Source: Myxococcota bacterium (GTDB lineage: Bacteria > Myxococcota_A > UBA9160 > SMWR01). From it: a stretch of DNA of 64,000 nucleotides. A program made the translations under genes and the position numbers. Below, in pieces: positions 28,014-35,642 of the stretch. The notes under the pieces were generated by a model, which made no database searches, had not been told where the DNA came from, and saw only the letters and a program-made list of their open reading frames with translations. Positions within the stretch are counted from its first letter, which is position 1. Every line of letters begins with the position of its first letter. The DNA lies in assembly GCA_022447545.1 (NCBI GenBank), contig JAKVBI010000024.1, positions 43,149 to 107,148 of the forward strand, in the 5' to 3' direction.

Positions 28014-28679
28014 ATGGAGAGAGGTGGGCGCAGTTTCGACTCGCCGCCGCGCGGTTTGCGCCATGGCGAGCTGCGAGAACTCGGGATCCGTGTTTTTATC
28101 GCGGCCCTCGTCGTGACCGGCCTGCCAGGACTGGTGGTCGGTTCCGCCAGTGCCGAGATCTATCGATTCGTCGATCCCCGGGGAACGATCCACTTCACCG
28201 ACCAACCCACGGGCGATCGCTGGGAGATCGTGCGTTTTCGCCGTGGATCCCTGTGGCCCACACGGGTTGCGCCGAGGCCCCCGCGGATCGAGCGCTTCGA
28301 TTCTCTGATCTTCGAGACGGCTCGCAGTCTCGAAGTCGAACCCGCCCTGGTCAAGGCCGTGATCGCCGCGGAGTCGAACTTCGATCCCGACGCCGTTTCG
28401 TCGAGGGGAGCGCTGGGGCTGATGCAATTGATGCCCGCCACGGCTGCGTCCCTCGAAGTCGATGATCCCCTCCACCCGGACGAGAATGTTCGGGGCGGGA
28501 CGAGTTATCTGCGGAACCTGATCGACCGTTTCGGGAACCTCGAACACGCCTTGGCCGCCTACAACGCTGGCCCCTCCCCTGTTGACCGGTACGAGGGGAT
28601 TCCGCCGTACCCTGAGACTCAGGATTACGTCCACCGCGTTCTGACCTACTATCGACACTACCATGATGATTTCCCGTGA
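28014..28679 (+). CDS. Secreted lytic transglycosylase with DUF4124 domain
   Basis: The 221-residue protein has an N-terminal signal (VFIAALVVTGLPGLVVGSAS), a short DUF4124-like domain (EIYRFVDPRGTIHFTDQP), and a C-terminal SLT domain. The catalytic Glu lies in AAESNFDPDAVSSRGALGLM, followed by QLMPATA and the GTSYLRNLIDRFGN and ALAAYNAGP motifs. It should cleave peptidoglycan glycan strands in the periplasm. ATG 28014 is supported by AGGAGGG at 27999-28005. It is followed closely by pgsA. Confidence 0.9.
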   Translation: MERGGRSFDSPPRGLRHGELRELGIRVFIAALVVTGLPGLVVGSASAEIYRFVDPRGTIHFTDQPTGDRWEIVRFRRGSLWPTRVAPRPPRIERFDSLIFETARSLEVEPALVKAVIAAESNFDPDAVSSRGALGLMQLMPATAASLEVDDPLHPDENVRGGTSYLRNLIDRFGNLEHALAAYNAGPSPVDRYEGIPPYPETQDYVHRVLTYYRHYHDDFP

Positions 28680-28728
28680 CGAGCGGCCCCAACCGCTGTT
28701 GGGTCTCGCCGTCGAATCCGGGGGCGAA

Positions 28729-29370
28729 ATGTCTGGGGCCGGTCCGACGCGTGGGTTGAGTGAAATGACGTCACCGCGTACTCGGTCTCTTGAGAGGTTC
28801 TGGAACCTCCCCAATACGATTACGACCTTGCGGATTGCCGTGGTTCCGGTGCTTCTCCTCCTGCCGTGGGCCCAGGACAAATTCCGCAGTCAGGTCATGG
28901 CGTGGCTGTTCATCATCGCTGCCACGACGGACATCCTCGACGGTTGGCTCGCTCGTCGTGGACACCAGGTGACCCATATCGGGAAATTGCTGGATCCTCT
29001 GGCCGACAAGCTGATGGTTTCGACAGCGCTTGTCATGCTGGTGGCGACCGACCGCATTCCGATCTGGGCGGCCTGGATGGTGGTTGTCATCCTGGGGCGT
29101 GAGTTGGCGGTGACGGGGCTGCGTGGCATTGCCTCTGCCGACGGGCAGGTGATGTCGGCCTCTTGGTTGGGTAAAGCCAAAGCATTCGCCCAGAATTTTG
29201 CGATTGGCGCGCTGTTGTTCCACTACACCACACTCGGATTGCCAGCCCACGAATTGGGGCTGGTTTCCCTGGCGGTTGCGACAGTCCTGGCGTTCTGGTC
29301 GGGGTATCTGTATTTCGCGGAGTACTTCCGCGGTCGCGCGCGCGCGGAGCGTGAGGAGGGCGGGAAGTGA
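28729..29370 (+). CDS. pgsA: CDP-diacylglycerol-glycerol-3-phosphate 3-phosphatidyltransferase
   Basis: PgsA forms phosphatidylglycerophosphate from CDP-diacylglycerol in the inner membrane. The CDP-alcohol phosphatidyltransferase signature D-G-x2-A-R-x8-G-x3-D-x3-D appears as DGWLARRGHQVTHIGKLLD, ending PLADK, and the N-terminal NLPNTITTLRI is typical. ATG 28729 is preferred. ATG 28765 would still retain the whole conserved domain, and ATG 28663 would overlap the preceding gene. The stop overlaps the next gene's GTG start by four bases. Confidence 0.92.
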   Translation: MSGAGPTRGLSEMTSPRTRSLERFWNLPNTITTLRIAVVPVLLLLPWAQDKFRSQVMAWLFIIAATTDILDGWLARRGHQVTHIGKLLDPLADKLMVSTALVMLVATDRIPIWAAWMVVVILGRELAVTGLRGIASADGQVMSASWLGKAKAFAQNFAIGALLFHYTTLGLPAHELGLVSLAVATVLAFWSGYLYFAEYFRGRARAEREEGGK

Positions 29371-30680
29371 ATCGTCTGGACGAATTGAAGGACCGTATCG
29401 ATTCCCGCCAAGCGCGTTTGGGCGTCATTGGGCTTGGCTACGTGGGGCTTCCCCTGTGTGTCGAGTTCGCCAAGGCCGGATTCTCAGTGATTGGTTTCGA
29501 CGTGGATGGCACCAAGGTCGAGTCGCTGTGTGCGGGCAGCACCTACATTGAGGATGTGCCGGCGGACTCCGTTGCCGAGGTAGTCGAAGCGGGTCGTTTC
29601 GTTGCCACGAGTGACTTCAACGAACTCTCTCGTTGCGACGTGATCAATGTCTGTGTTCCGACGCCTCTGACGAAGACGAGAGATCCCGACGTCTCTCACA
29701 TGGCCCAGGCTCTCGAGGAGATTTGCAGGCGTTTGCGGTCGGGACAGCTGATCATTCTCGGCAGCACCACCTATCCTGGAACGACCCACGAGTTGTTCGT
29801 TCCCATGCTTGAGGGGACAGGACTGCGGGCTGGAGTCGACTTCGCCATTGCATTTGCGCCCGAGCGGATCGACCCGGGAAACAAGGATTTCGCGATCCGG
29901 CAGGTTCCCAAAGTGGTGGGTGGAGAGACTCCCCAGTGCGCGGAACTCGCCGCTGGCGTGTATCGGGTCATCTTCGACGAGGTCGTTCTCGTGTCCTCCA
30001 CCCAGTGCGCCGAGATGGTGAAGCTGCTGGAGAACACCTTCCGCGCCATCAACATCGGTCTGGCCAACGAGGTGGCTCTGATGTGTGACCGGCTGGAACT
30101 CGACGTTTGGGAGGTGATGGACGCGGCTGCCACGAAACCCTACGGATTCATGAAATTCCTGCCCGGGCCCGGTCTCGGAGGCCACTGCATTCCCGTGGAC
30201 CCGTCGTTCCTCTCCTGGAAGATGAAGTCTCTGAATTTTCCCGCCCGCTTCATCGAACTCGCGACACTGATCAACGGTCAGATGCCGGAATACGTGTCCG
30301 ACAAGGTGGCAGAGCTACTCAACGTCGATCGCCTGGCAGTCAACGGCGCGCGTGTTCTGATTCTGGGTGTGGCCTACAAGGCGGACGTGGGGGACATGCG
30401 GGAGTCACCTGCACTGGATGTCATCCGCTCGCTGGCCGACAAGGGGGCAGAGATCTCCTTTTACGACCCCCATGTGGGTGAGTTTGAGCTGGAGGGCAGG
30501 ACTTACAAGAGTGCGGATCTGACCCAGGAGTTGCTGGAGACCTCGGACCTGACGGTCATCCTGACGGGCCACACGAGTATCGACTACACCCGCATTGTGG
30601 AATTTTCCCACCGCGTTTTCGACACGAGAAACGCCACTTCCGGTGTGGCCTCCGGGAGGGAGAAGATTCACAAGCTCTAG
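29367..30680 (+). CDS. Nucleotide-sugar dehydrogenase (UDP-GlcNAc/UDP-ManNAc 6-dehydrogenase type)
   Basis: The 437-residue protein has an NAD-binding Rossmann motif GVIGLGYVGLPLCVEFA and the UDP-binding segment GLGGHCIPVDP with the catalytic Cys. It also has the C-terminal motif GVAYKADVGDMRESPALDV. This family oxidises UDP-hexoses at C6 to uronic acids in two steps; the sequence is closest in style to WbpA/TviB enzymes, so UDP-GlcNAc is a plausible substrate. GTG 29367 overlaps the pgsA stop. The product would serve surface polysaccharide synthesis. Confidence 0.88.
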   Translation: MNRLDELKDRIDSRQARLGVIGLGYVGLPLCVEFAKAGFSVIGFDVDGTKVESLCAGSTYIEDVPADSVAEVVEAGRFVATSDFNELSRCDVINVCVPTPLTKTRDPDVSHMAQALEEICRRLRSGQLIILGSTTYPGTTHELFVPMLEGTGLRAGVDFAIAFAPERIDPGNKDFAIRQVPKVVGGETPQCAELAAGVYRVIFDEVVLVSSTQCAEMVKLLENTFRAINIGLANEVALMCDRLELDVWEVMDAAATKPYGFMKFLPGPGLGGHCIPVDPSFLSWKMKSLNFPARFIELATLINGQMPEYVSDKVAELLNVDRLAVNGARVLILGVAYKADVGDMRESPALDVIRSLADKGAEISFYDPHVGEFELEGRTYKSADLTQELLETSDLTVILTGHTSIDYTRIVEFSHRVFDTRNATSGVASGREKIHKL

Positions 30681-30706
30681 AGGGTTGCAGGGGAGCCGAG
30701 CTGCGC

Positions 30707-30736
30707 TTGACGACCCACGGCAACCTGCCTTACACG
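30707..30736 (+). promoter_or_regulatory. Candidate promoter of tRNA-Gly(GCC)
   Basis: TTGACG (30707-30712, 5/6 match) is followed after 18 bases by TACACG (30731-30736, 3/6 match). The tRNA begins 17 bases further on. The position is right, but the -10 match is weak. Confidence 0.35.
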
Positions 30737-30753
30737 TAGAGAACCGATTTCGT

Positions 30754-30829
30754 GCACGAGTAGCTCAGTTGGTAGAGCGCCACGTTGCCAACGTGGGGGT
30801 CGCCGGTTCGAACCCGGTCTCGTGCTCCA
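30754..30829 (+). tRNA. tRNA-Gly(GCC)
   Basis: A full cloverleaf is visible. Acceptor arms GCACGAG and CTCGTGC are perfect. The anticodon stem CCACG/CGTGG carries loop TTGCCAA with anticodon GCC. The T-arm is GCCGG-TTCGAAC-CCGGT. The 3' TCCA is encoded. Confidence 0.97.
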
Positions 30830-30868
30830 TTCTTTCTTCCCGTATTCAGGGGACCGGCTCTCGATGCA

Positions 30869-30903
30869 GGCCCCGCCACACCCAATGTGGCGGGGCCGTT
30901 TCG
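30869..30903 (+). terminator. Rho-independent terminator after tRNA-Gly
   Basis: GGCCCCGCCACA (30869-30880) pairs perfectly with TGTGGCGGGGCC (30886-30897) around a five-base loop, followed by GTTTCGTATT. It lies 40 bases after the tRNA and ends its transcript. Confidence 0.82.
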
Positions 30904-31103
30904 TATTGGCCACGAGATCCGTTCTCACTCATTTCGGGGTGGGGGTCCCCCGCCGCCTACCGGTAGTCATCCCTTCGAAGACCAGAAAATCGACCCCATG
31001 TAAATGCCGGGATGGTAGGCTCTGGCCCTCGTACCGCTTTGAACCGCCGGCCAGGCAGCGGTGTCCCCAACTCGCCGCTCGCATCCCAAGTCGTAGGGTC
31101 ACG

Positions 31104-31949
31104 GTGGTGAACAGGGCAGGACAGACCATTCGAGATCAGGCGTCGACCCCCCACGGGCGGTGGCCAAGGGCATGGGAGAGCGCAGCTTTGCTGGGACGGA
31201 TCGCAGGCATTGGACTCTCCCTCGTGCTGTTGGCATCAGGGGCTGTCGCTCAGATGGACGCTGAGGACATCTACGCCCGCCGCGGCTTGTACGTGGGAAC
31301 CGGCGCAACGTTTGCGTCACCGCGTTTCCTCGCTGGCGTCAAGAGTGAATTCCAGAGCATCATCGGAGACTGGCCACGGCTTCAGTATTCGACCAGTGAC
31401 GACTGGGGGGTCGGATTCAACGCCCGGGTCGGATATCGCTTCCACCCCCACTTCGCCTTCGAAGGACAATACGAGTGGATTGATTCCACCGGCTTCCGGG
31501 TCTTTGGCTCCGTCTCGCAAGTGGCCGAGAAGGAGAACATCCGTGAACAGCACATTCAGACCCGCCGCCCGGAATGGGTGGCTACGGGCAATACCAAGCT
31601 GTTCATCACGAAGGGCCGGGTTCAACCGTTTGCACTGATCGGTATGGGCGCGATGAAGGGCTCGATTGAGCCGAAGGCACCGCTGATTGCTCAGAACGTC
31701 CCTGACCTCGAAACGGCCACCAACCCCACTTGTAGCGTAGTCACCTCCACCTGTGACGTGCTGAACAGCCCGTTCGGGATCAGTCAGAAGAGCACGGTTT
31801 TCGTCATGCGCTTCGGTGTCGGCTTCAATCTCTACATCACCGAAAACATCGTGTTCGATACGACCGTCGACTACGTGTACCCCTACGGTTCTCTGCGTAA
31901 CGAACTAGACTACGTCTCCATCGGGTTCGGCGCGCAGTACCGTTTCTGA
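31104..31949 (+). CDS. Outer-membrane beta-barrel protein (opacity/OmpA-barrel-like)
   Basis: A signal peptide (RIAGIGLSLVLLASGAVAQ) precedes a domain of alternating polar/hydrophobic strands. It includes GLYVGTGATFASPRF, NARVGYRFHPHFAFEGQYEW and the C-terminal FGAQYRF, whose terminal Phe is the usual outer-membrane assembly signal. A segment around residues 200-215 holds two cysteines (PTCSVVTSTCDV) that could form a disulfide in a surface loop. GTG 31104 or 31107 is the likely start; a TTG nearer the signal is possible. It is a paralogue of the protein at 55875-56513 (shared NARVGYRF and EYEW/QYEW). Confidence 0.78.
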   Translation: MVNRAGQTIRDQASTPHGRWPRAWESAALLGRIAGIGLSLVLLASGAVAQMDAEDIYARRGLYVGTGATFASPRFLAGVKSEFQSIIGDWPRLQYSTSDDWGVGFNARVGYRFHPHFAFEGQYEWIDSTGFRVFGSVSQVAEKENIREQHIQTRRPEWVATGNTKLFITKGRVQPFALIGMGAMKGSIEPKAPLIAQNVPDLETATNPTCSVVTSTCDVLNSPFGISQKSTVFVMRFGVGFNLYITENIVFDTTVDYVYPYGSLRNELDYVSIGFGAQYRF

Positions 31950-32357
31950 CCCACCTCCGCCCTCCACCGGAATCTCCGGCCTGGACTCTCGTGGGCGTCG
32001 ACGCGATTCGTGGCCGTGTAGACCCGGGCGGGCCGATGGCGCGCTCACCGATGGGTAGGGGCCGAGTGAGGTTCGTGTTGTCAGGTGGGCGGTGGCTACG
32101 ACAAATGGCGAGAGCCTTCTCTGGCATCTCCACGGCGCGTCGATTCCCGCTACGACGTGGCAGGCCAACGCGAGGCTCTGCGCTCTGGACCGCAACATTT
32201 CGGCGGCTCGACCGAAGGGTGACGCCAGGCAGGAGCCGGATAACATCGAGGGGGTGAGGGGCCCGTACGTCAGGGTCGGGATGGCTGGGGCAGTCGAGGG
32301 AGATCCTCAAGTCCGCGGCACCGCGACGAGCGCTCCCCTCGGGGTTCCCGACGATCC
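31950..32357. other. Gap upstream of the exosortase gene
   Basis: These 408 bases hold no gene I can support. The open frames on both strands are Arg/Pro/Gly-rich shadows without a ribosome-binding site or family motif. A weak hairpin with arms CCGGA and TCCGG follows the beta-barrel stop. I see no repeat or promoter of note. Confidence 0.4.
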
Positions 32358-34046
32358 ATGAGCACATCAACCGATTCTCAGGGCCATCACTCGGATTCGC
32401 AGGAGGATTCGGGGTCCAGTGACGGGAGCTTTGCAGCTCGCAAGCAGGTGAGTTTCAGCTTGCTGGTCGGATTCCTGCTATTCGCGTGTTTCGCCTACCG
32501 CGACTTGATCCGGGTCCGCCTACACCACGGAGCCGCTGCGGAACTCGAGAATTGGTTCTTCGTCTCCGACGAGACCAGTCCCGCAGTGGTCGTCGGCATG
32601 AGCGCATGGCTGTTGTATCGCCGCTGGGGACCTCTGAGCCAGCTCACTCCAGCAGGGAGCTGGGTTTCGGTTCTGGCAGGTGGAGTTCTGAGCGCCTTGG
32701 GGGTCGGCGTGGCGGGGTGGGCGTATTACACCCTCTCGCCCGATTTTCTGGCCCCGTCGTTGTCACTGGTTGGTTTAGGGGTGGCGGCCCTGGTGTGGGG
32801 AGCCCCCGGCGCGAGGTTGGTGACCTTACCGGCGCTCTTCCTGCTATTTGCGATCGAATTGCCTGGCCCGTTCCTCAACGAGATGGCGTTTCGTCTGCAA
32901 ACCTGGACCGCCCACTACACGGGTTTTTTGCTCTATTTGTTCGACATGCCCGCTGTCGTCTCGGGCGATCAGATCTTTCGAAAATCGGCGACTTTCATGG
33001 TGATCGAGAATTGCAGTGGACTTCGATCGATCGAAACGCTGAGCATGCTGACCCTGCTGATGGTCGACCTGTTCGAACGGCGCCGGTTGCACGCGATTCT
33101 CCTGTTGTTGTGCGCTCCCCCGGTGGCGTTCGTGCTCAACGGTTTCCGCGTGCTGCTGTTGATCGTCAACCCCCACTCTGACGTGGCCTCGATCCACAAT
33201 CTTCAAGGCATCGCCATGCTGCTGGGAGGACTTGGACTCCTTTATGGTGTGGATCTCTTCCTCTCTCGTGTTTTGAATGCTGCCCCCCGCGGGGAGGTTT
33301 CTCCAGAGCCGGGAGTGGCTCTTCGGAATAGCGGGCCAGGTGAGGGCTGGCGCTACGGCGTGGCCGCGGCCGTTTTCCTGATGGTGGCCACGATTTCATG
33401 GGGGGTGCCTAGCTATCGCCAACCCATCGGGCCGCTCATCTCGCTTTCCCGACAAATCCCCCAGGTGATGGGCTCCTGGGAGGCAGCTGATCTGGAGGTG
33501 GATGAGGTCTTCATGGGGACGCTGTCGTTTCGGGAGAGGCTATTCCGGCGCTACAGAGAGGTGGATGGCATGCCAGTCGACCTGTTTGCCGCTCTGGGGA
33601 ACCACAGCGCAGGAATGAGAGGCCCCCTTTCTCCGAAGACGGCGCTTCCAGGGAGTGGCTGGGTGGTGGAGCGCAGTGAGTCCGTTCCGATCGGGGACGG
33701 CGGAATCCGAGCCGAGATGCGCGTCACTCGTTCGGTCGCTCAGCGTCGCCTTCTCTACCATTGGGTCTCGGGATATCAGGGGGCCCTGAGGGAGGCCTTG
33801 AGTGCGGGGCTCCGGCTCGAGAGAACCCCGTGGGCCCGGCAACGCGACAGTTTGACCCTCCGGGTCGGCACCCTGCTCGAAACGACTGGGGAGGCTTCTC
33901 TAGCTGAGTCACGAGAGCGCCTGGAGCGCTTTCTGGCGGAGTTGCTGCCTCACCTTCAAGGGCTGGAGCGCCGGATGGAGAGGAAAAAATTTTCCAGATT
34001 CATCCAAAAAAGGAAAACCGTTTCACACCAGCCGCCCGCTTCGTGA
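32358..34046 (+). CDS. Exosortase fused to an EpsI domain
   Basis: Exosortases are multi-pass membrane transpeptidases that recognise PEP-CTERM tails. The N-terminal 310 residues contain about eight hydrophobic segments and the catalytic triad: Cys219 in VIENCSGLRS, Arg264 in LNGFRVLLL and His280 in SIHNLQGIAML. From about residue 345 a second region (IPQVMGSWEAADLEVD, LFAALGNHSAGM, GSGWVVERS) resembles EpsI, the partner protein often encoded beside or fused to exosortases. The C-terminus is highly basic. A PEP-CTERM substrate is encoded 750 bases downstream. The final 65 bases and the region after them are strikingly AT-rich. Confidence 0.92.
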   Translation: MSTSTDSQGHHSDSQEDSGSSDGSFAARKQVSFSLLVGFLLFACFAYRDLIRVRLHHGAAAELENWFFVSDETSPAVVVGMSAWLLYRRWGPLSQLTPAGSWVSVLAGGVLSALGVGVAGWAYYTLSPDFLAPSLSLVGLGVAALVWGAPGARLVTLPALFLLFAIELPGPFLNEMAFRLQTWTAHYTGFLLYLFDMPAVVSGDQIFRKSATFMVIENCSGLRSIETLSMLTLLMVDLFERRRLHAILLLLCAPPVAFVLNGFRVLLLIVNPHSDVASIHNLQGIAMLLGGLGLLYGVDLFLSRVLNAAPRGEVSPEPGVALRNSGPGEGWRYGVAAAVFLMVATISWGVPSYRQPIGPLISLSRQIPQVMGSWEAADLEVDEVFMGTLSFRERLFRRYREVDGMPVDLFAALGNHSAGMRGPLSPKTALPGSGWVVERSESVPIGDGGIRAEMRVTRSVAQRRLLYHWVSGYQGALREALSAGLRLERTPWARQRDSLTLRVGTLLETTGEASLAESRERLERFLAELLPHLQGLERRMERKKFSRFIQKRKTVSHQPPAS

Positions 34047-34092
34047 AATTCGATTGTAAATAAAATCAGGCAGTTAGAGATTTTTTTCAAGG

Positions 34093-34108
34093 TGGCACGG
34101 GCGTTGCA
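34093..34108 (+). promoter_or_regulatory. Sigma-54 promoter (-24/-12)
   Basis: TGGCACGGGCGTTGCA matches the RpoN consensus TGGCAC-N5-TTGCA exactly, with the GG and GC ten bases apart. It lies in an AT-rich gap after the exosortase and faces the two secreted-protein genes. Transcription should begin near 34120, giving a 5' leader of about 165 bases. Sigma-54 promoters require an enhancer-binding activator, which is not in this window. Confidence 0.8.
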
Positions 34109-34284
34109 TTAGGGAGCATCACGAGGCAGGAGCACTGACGGTGCAAACTGCTGGAAAATGGTTGGCGCACACCGGGTTGGAGAATCTCAGTTTTTATTAG
34201 GGCAGATCCAAACCGGCGTGCGATGATAGCAACAGGGTTAAATGTGCGAATTCCCCCCATGGGGAGCAACGAGGAGAAAGAAGA

Positions 34285-34701
34285 ATGAAATTCAGCCTGC
34301 TTGGATTCCTGTTGGCCTTTGCGCTCGCTCTGGGTGTGGGTTCAGCATCGTTTGCTGGTCCTCTGCTGGGCGACCTCGACAACGACGGTGTCGATGATCT
34401 TTGGGACAATTGTCAGGGAATCGCGAATGGTACGCAGACGGATACTGATGGAGATGGTTGCGGCAACGCGTGCGATGCCGACTACGACCAGAACGGAACC
34501 GTGGGTGCGTCGGACTTTGCGACCTTCCGTGGTTGCTTCATCGCGGGAACCCCGGGGAACTCGGGCTATAACGCGAACTGCGATTCCGATGACAACGACA
34601 CCATTGGTGCAGCAGACTTTGCCGCGTTCCGTGCTGGGTTCATCAACGGCACTCCGGGACCGTCGAAGAAGGCCAACCGGGTGGTTCCTTTCTGCCCGTA
34701 G
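34285..34701 (+). CDS. Small secreted calcium-binding protein with TSP3 and dockerin-like repeats
   Basis: The 138-residue protein has a signal peptide (LLGFLLAFALALGVGSASFA). It continues with a thrombospondin type 3-like Asp-rich run (GDLDNDGVDDLWDNCQG, TDTDGDGCGNACD). Two dockerin-like calcium loops follow, DYDQNGTVGASDFATFRGCF and DSDDNDTIGAADFAAFRAGF. Five Cys lie between the repeats and at the end (PFCP). It lacks a PEP-CTERM tail, so it is probably not an exosortase substrate. Dockerins bind cohesins, but no cohesin gene is seen here. The ribosome-binding site GAGGAGAAAG precedes ATG 34285. It is downstream of the sigma-54 promoter. Confidence 0.78.
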   Translation: MKFSLLGFLLAFALALGVGSASFAGPLLGDLDNDGVDDLWDNCQGIANGTQTDTDGDGCGNACDADYDQNGTVGASDFATFRGCFIAGTPGNSGYNANCDSDDNDTIGAADFAAFRAGFINGTPGPSKKANRVVPFCP

Positions 34702-34710
34702 GTGAGTGAG

Positions 34711-34746
34711 TCTGTCGTCTCCCCGCTTTGGTGGGGAGACGACAGA
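34711..34746 (+). terminator. Long perfect hairpin between the calcium-binding protein gene and the PEP-CTERM gene
   Basis: TCTGTCGTCTCCCC (34711-34724) pairs without mismatch with GGGGAGACGACAGA (34733-34746) around an eight-base loop. A short AGTTTCT follows, so it may terminate part of the transcripts or act as an mRNA stabiliser, setting unequal expression of the two genes. Confidence 0.6.
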
Positions 34747-34751
34747 AGTTT

Positions 34752-34780
34752 CTGGGTAATTCTGGGTAAACACTGGGTAA
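34752..34780 (+). repeat. Three helically phased direct repeats of CTGGGTAA
   Basis: CTGGGTAA occurs at 34752-34759, 34762-34769 and 34773-34780, i.e. 10 and 11 bases apart, close to one DNA turn. The array ends six bases before the AGGAG ribosome-binding site of the PEP-CTERM gene. It could bind a regulator on DNA or mRNA; function unknown. Confidence 0.7.
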
Positions 34781-34799
34781 ACTCTAGGAGAACGTAAAA

Positions 34800-35498
34800 A
34801 TGAGGAAATTGGCTCTGGCAACGCTCATGGTGAGCCTTGGGCTCGTGAGCGCAGCAACGATGGCGAGTGCGACTTCGGTATCTCTCGTCGTAGTGGATGG
34901 TGTGGGAGCCGGAATCGACTCCTTCACGGGTTCGAGCGTAACCGCCACCGGTACTGGCGACGGCACGTTCACTGTCGATGTTCAGATCAATGTGGACGAG
35001 GCAGGTCTGTCGACCATGTTCATGTCGCTTGAGTACGACACCGACCTCGGGAACGAGCTGAACACGGTCGGGTTCCAGGAGATGTCTTGGAGCTTGGTGA
35101 ACATGATGGGCAACACGACTCGTCAGCTTAGCCAGTTGAATGGTGGCGTGAACAGCTCGCAAGAGAGCAATGGCACCCAAGAGGGTCAGCTCTACACCTT
35201 CGACGCGTATTCGACCGGTAGCGGACCGGCGAGCACGTCGATCACGTTCGCGCGAGTTGTCTTCTCCCTCAACTCCGGCAACATCTCGTCGGATGGCGAC
35301 GATATCTTCTCCGGCTTCTTCAACGGCTCCGTCGACGGTGCGTTCGATAACGCATCGCCGAATGGCAATGATATCGGGAGTGGAATTACGTTTAGTAACA
35401 TCGCCGTCAACCTGGTTCCGGAGCCTGGGACACTCTCCCTTCTCGGACTGGGAATGGGTGCTTTGGTGCTTTCGGGCCGACGTCGAGTTCGAAAGTAG
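34800..35498 (+). CDS. PEP-CTERM sorting domain protein
   Basis: The 232-residue exported protein has a signal peptide (to about residue 22) and a central beta-rich region with Ser/Thr/Asn/Gly-rich composition. It ends with a classic PEP-CTERM tail: VPEPGTLSLLGLG, a hydrophobic stretch, and the basic end GRRRVRK (about residues 206-232). The central part resembles cohesin-like or extracellular adhesion folds only in composition. It should be processed by the exosortase encoded just upstream and may be part of the extracellular matrix. AGGAG before ATG 34800 is a good ribosome-binding site. Confidence 0.92.
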   Translation: MRKLALATLMVSLGLVSAATMASATSVSLVVVDGVGAGIDSFTGSSVTATGTGDGTFTVDVQINVDEAGLSTMFMSLEYDTDLGNELNTVGFQEMSWSLVNMMGNTTRQLSQLNGGVNSSQESNGTQEGQLYTFDAYSTGSGPASTSITFARVVFSLNSGNISSDGDDIFSGFFNGSVDGAFDNASPNGNDIGSGITFSNIAVNLVPEPGTLSLLGLGMGALVLSGRRRVRK

Positions 35499-35556
35499 TC
35501 ATTTGAGTTCCGCTGCGCTTCGAGCGTGATCGGAACTCAAGGCTCAATCCACAGGG

Positions 35557-35595
35557 CGCCCCGGACCTCCTATGAGGTTCGGGGCGTCTTTTTTT
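35557..35595 (+). terminator. Strong Rho-independent terminator after the PEP-CTERM gene
   Basis: CGCCCCGGACCTC (35557-35569) pairs with GAGGTTCGGGGCG (35574-35586), 13 bp with one G-U, around a four-base loop, followed by TC and seven T residues. It closes the exosortase-substrate transcript. Confidence 0.93.
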
Positions 35596-35642
35596 GTGCT
35601 GAATATCTTAGCGAGGACAGCGCGAGCCCTTCGAAGGCTTTC

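Noticed and set aside
31991-32257. 88-residue plus-strand frame upstream of the exosortase
   Set aside because: Arg/Pro-rich with no family resemblance and no ribosome-binding site; considered as a fragment but not supported.
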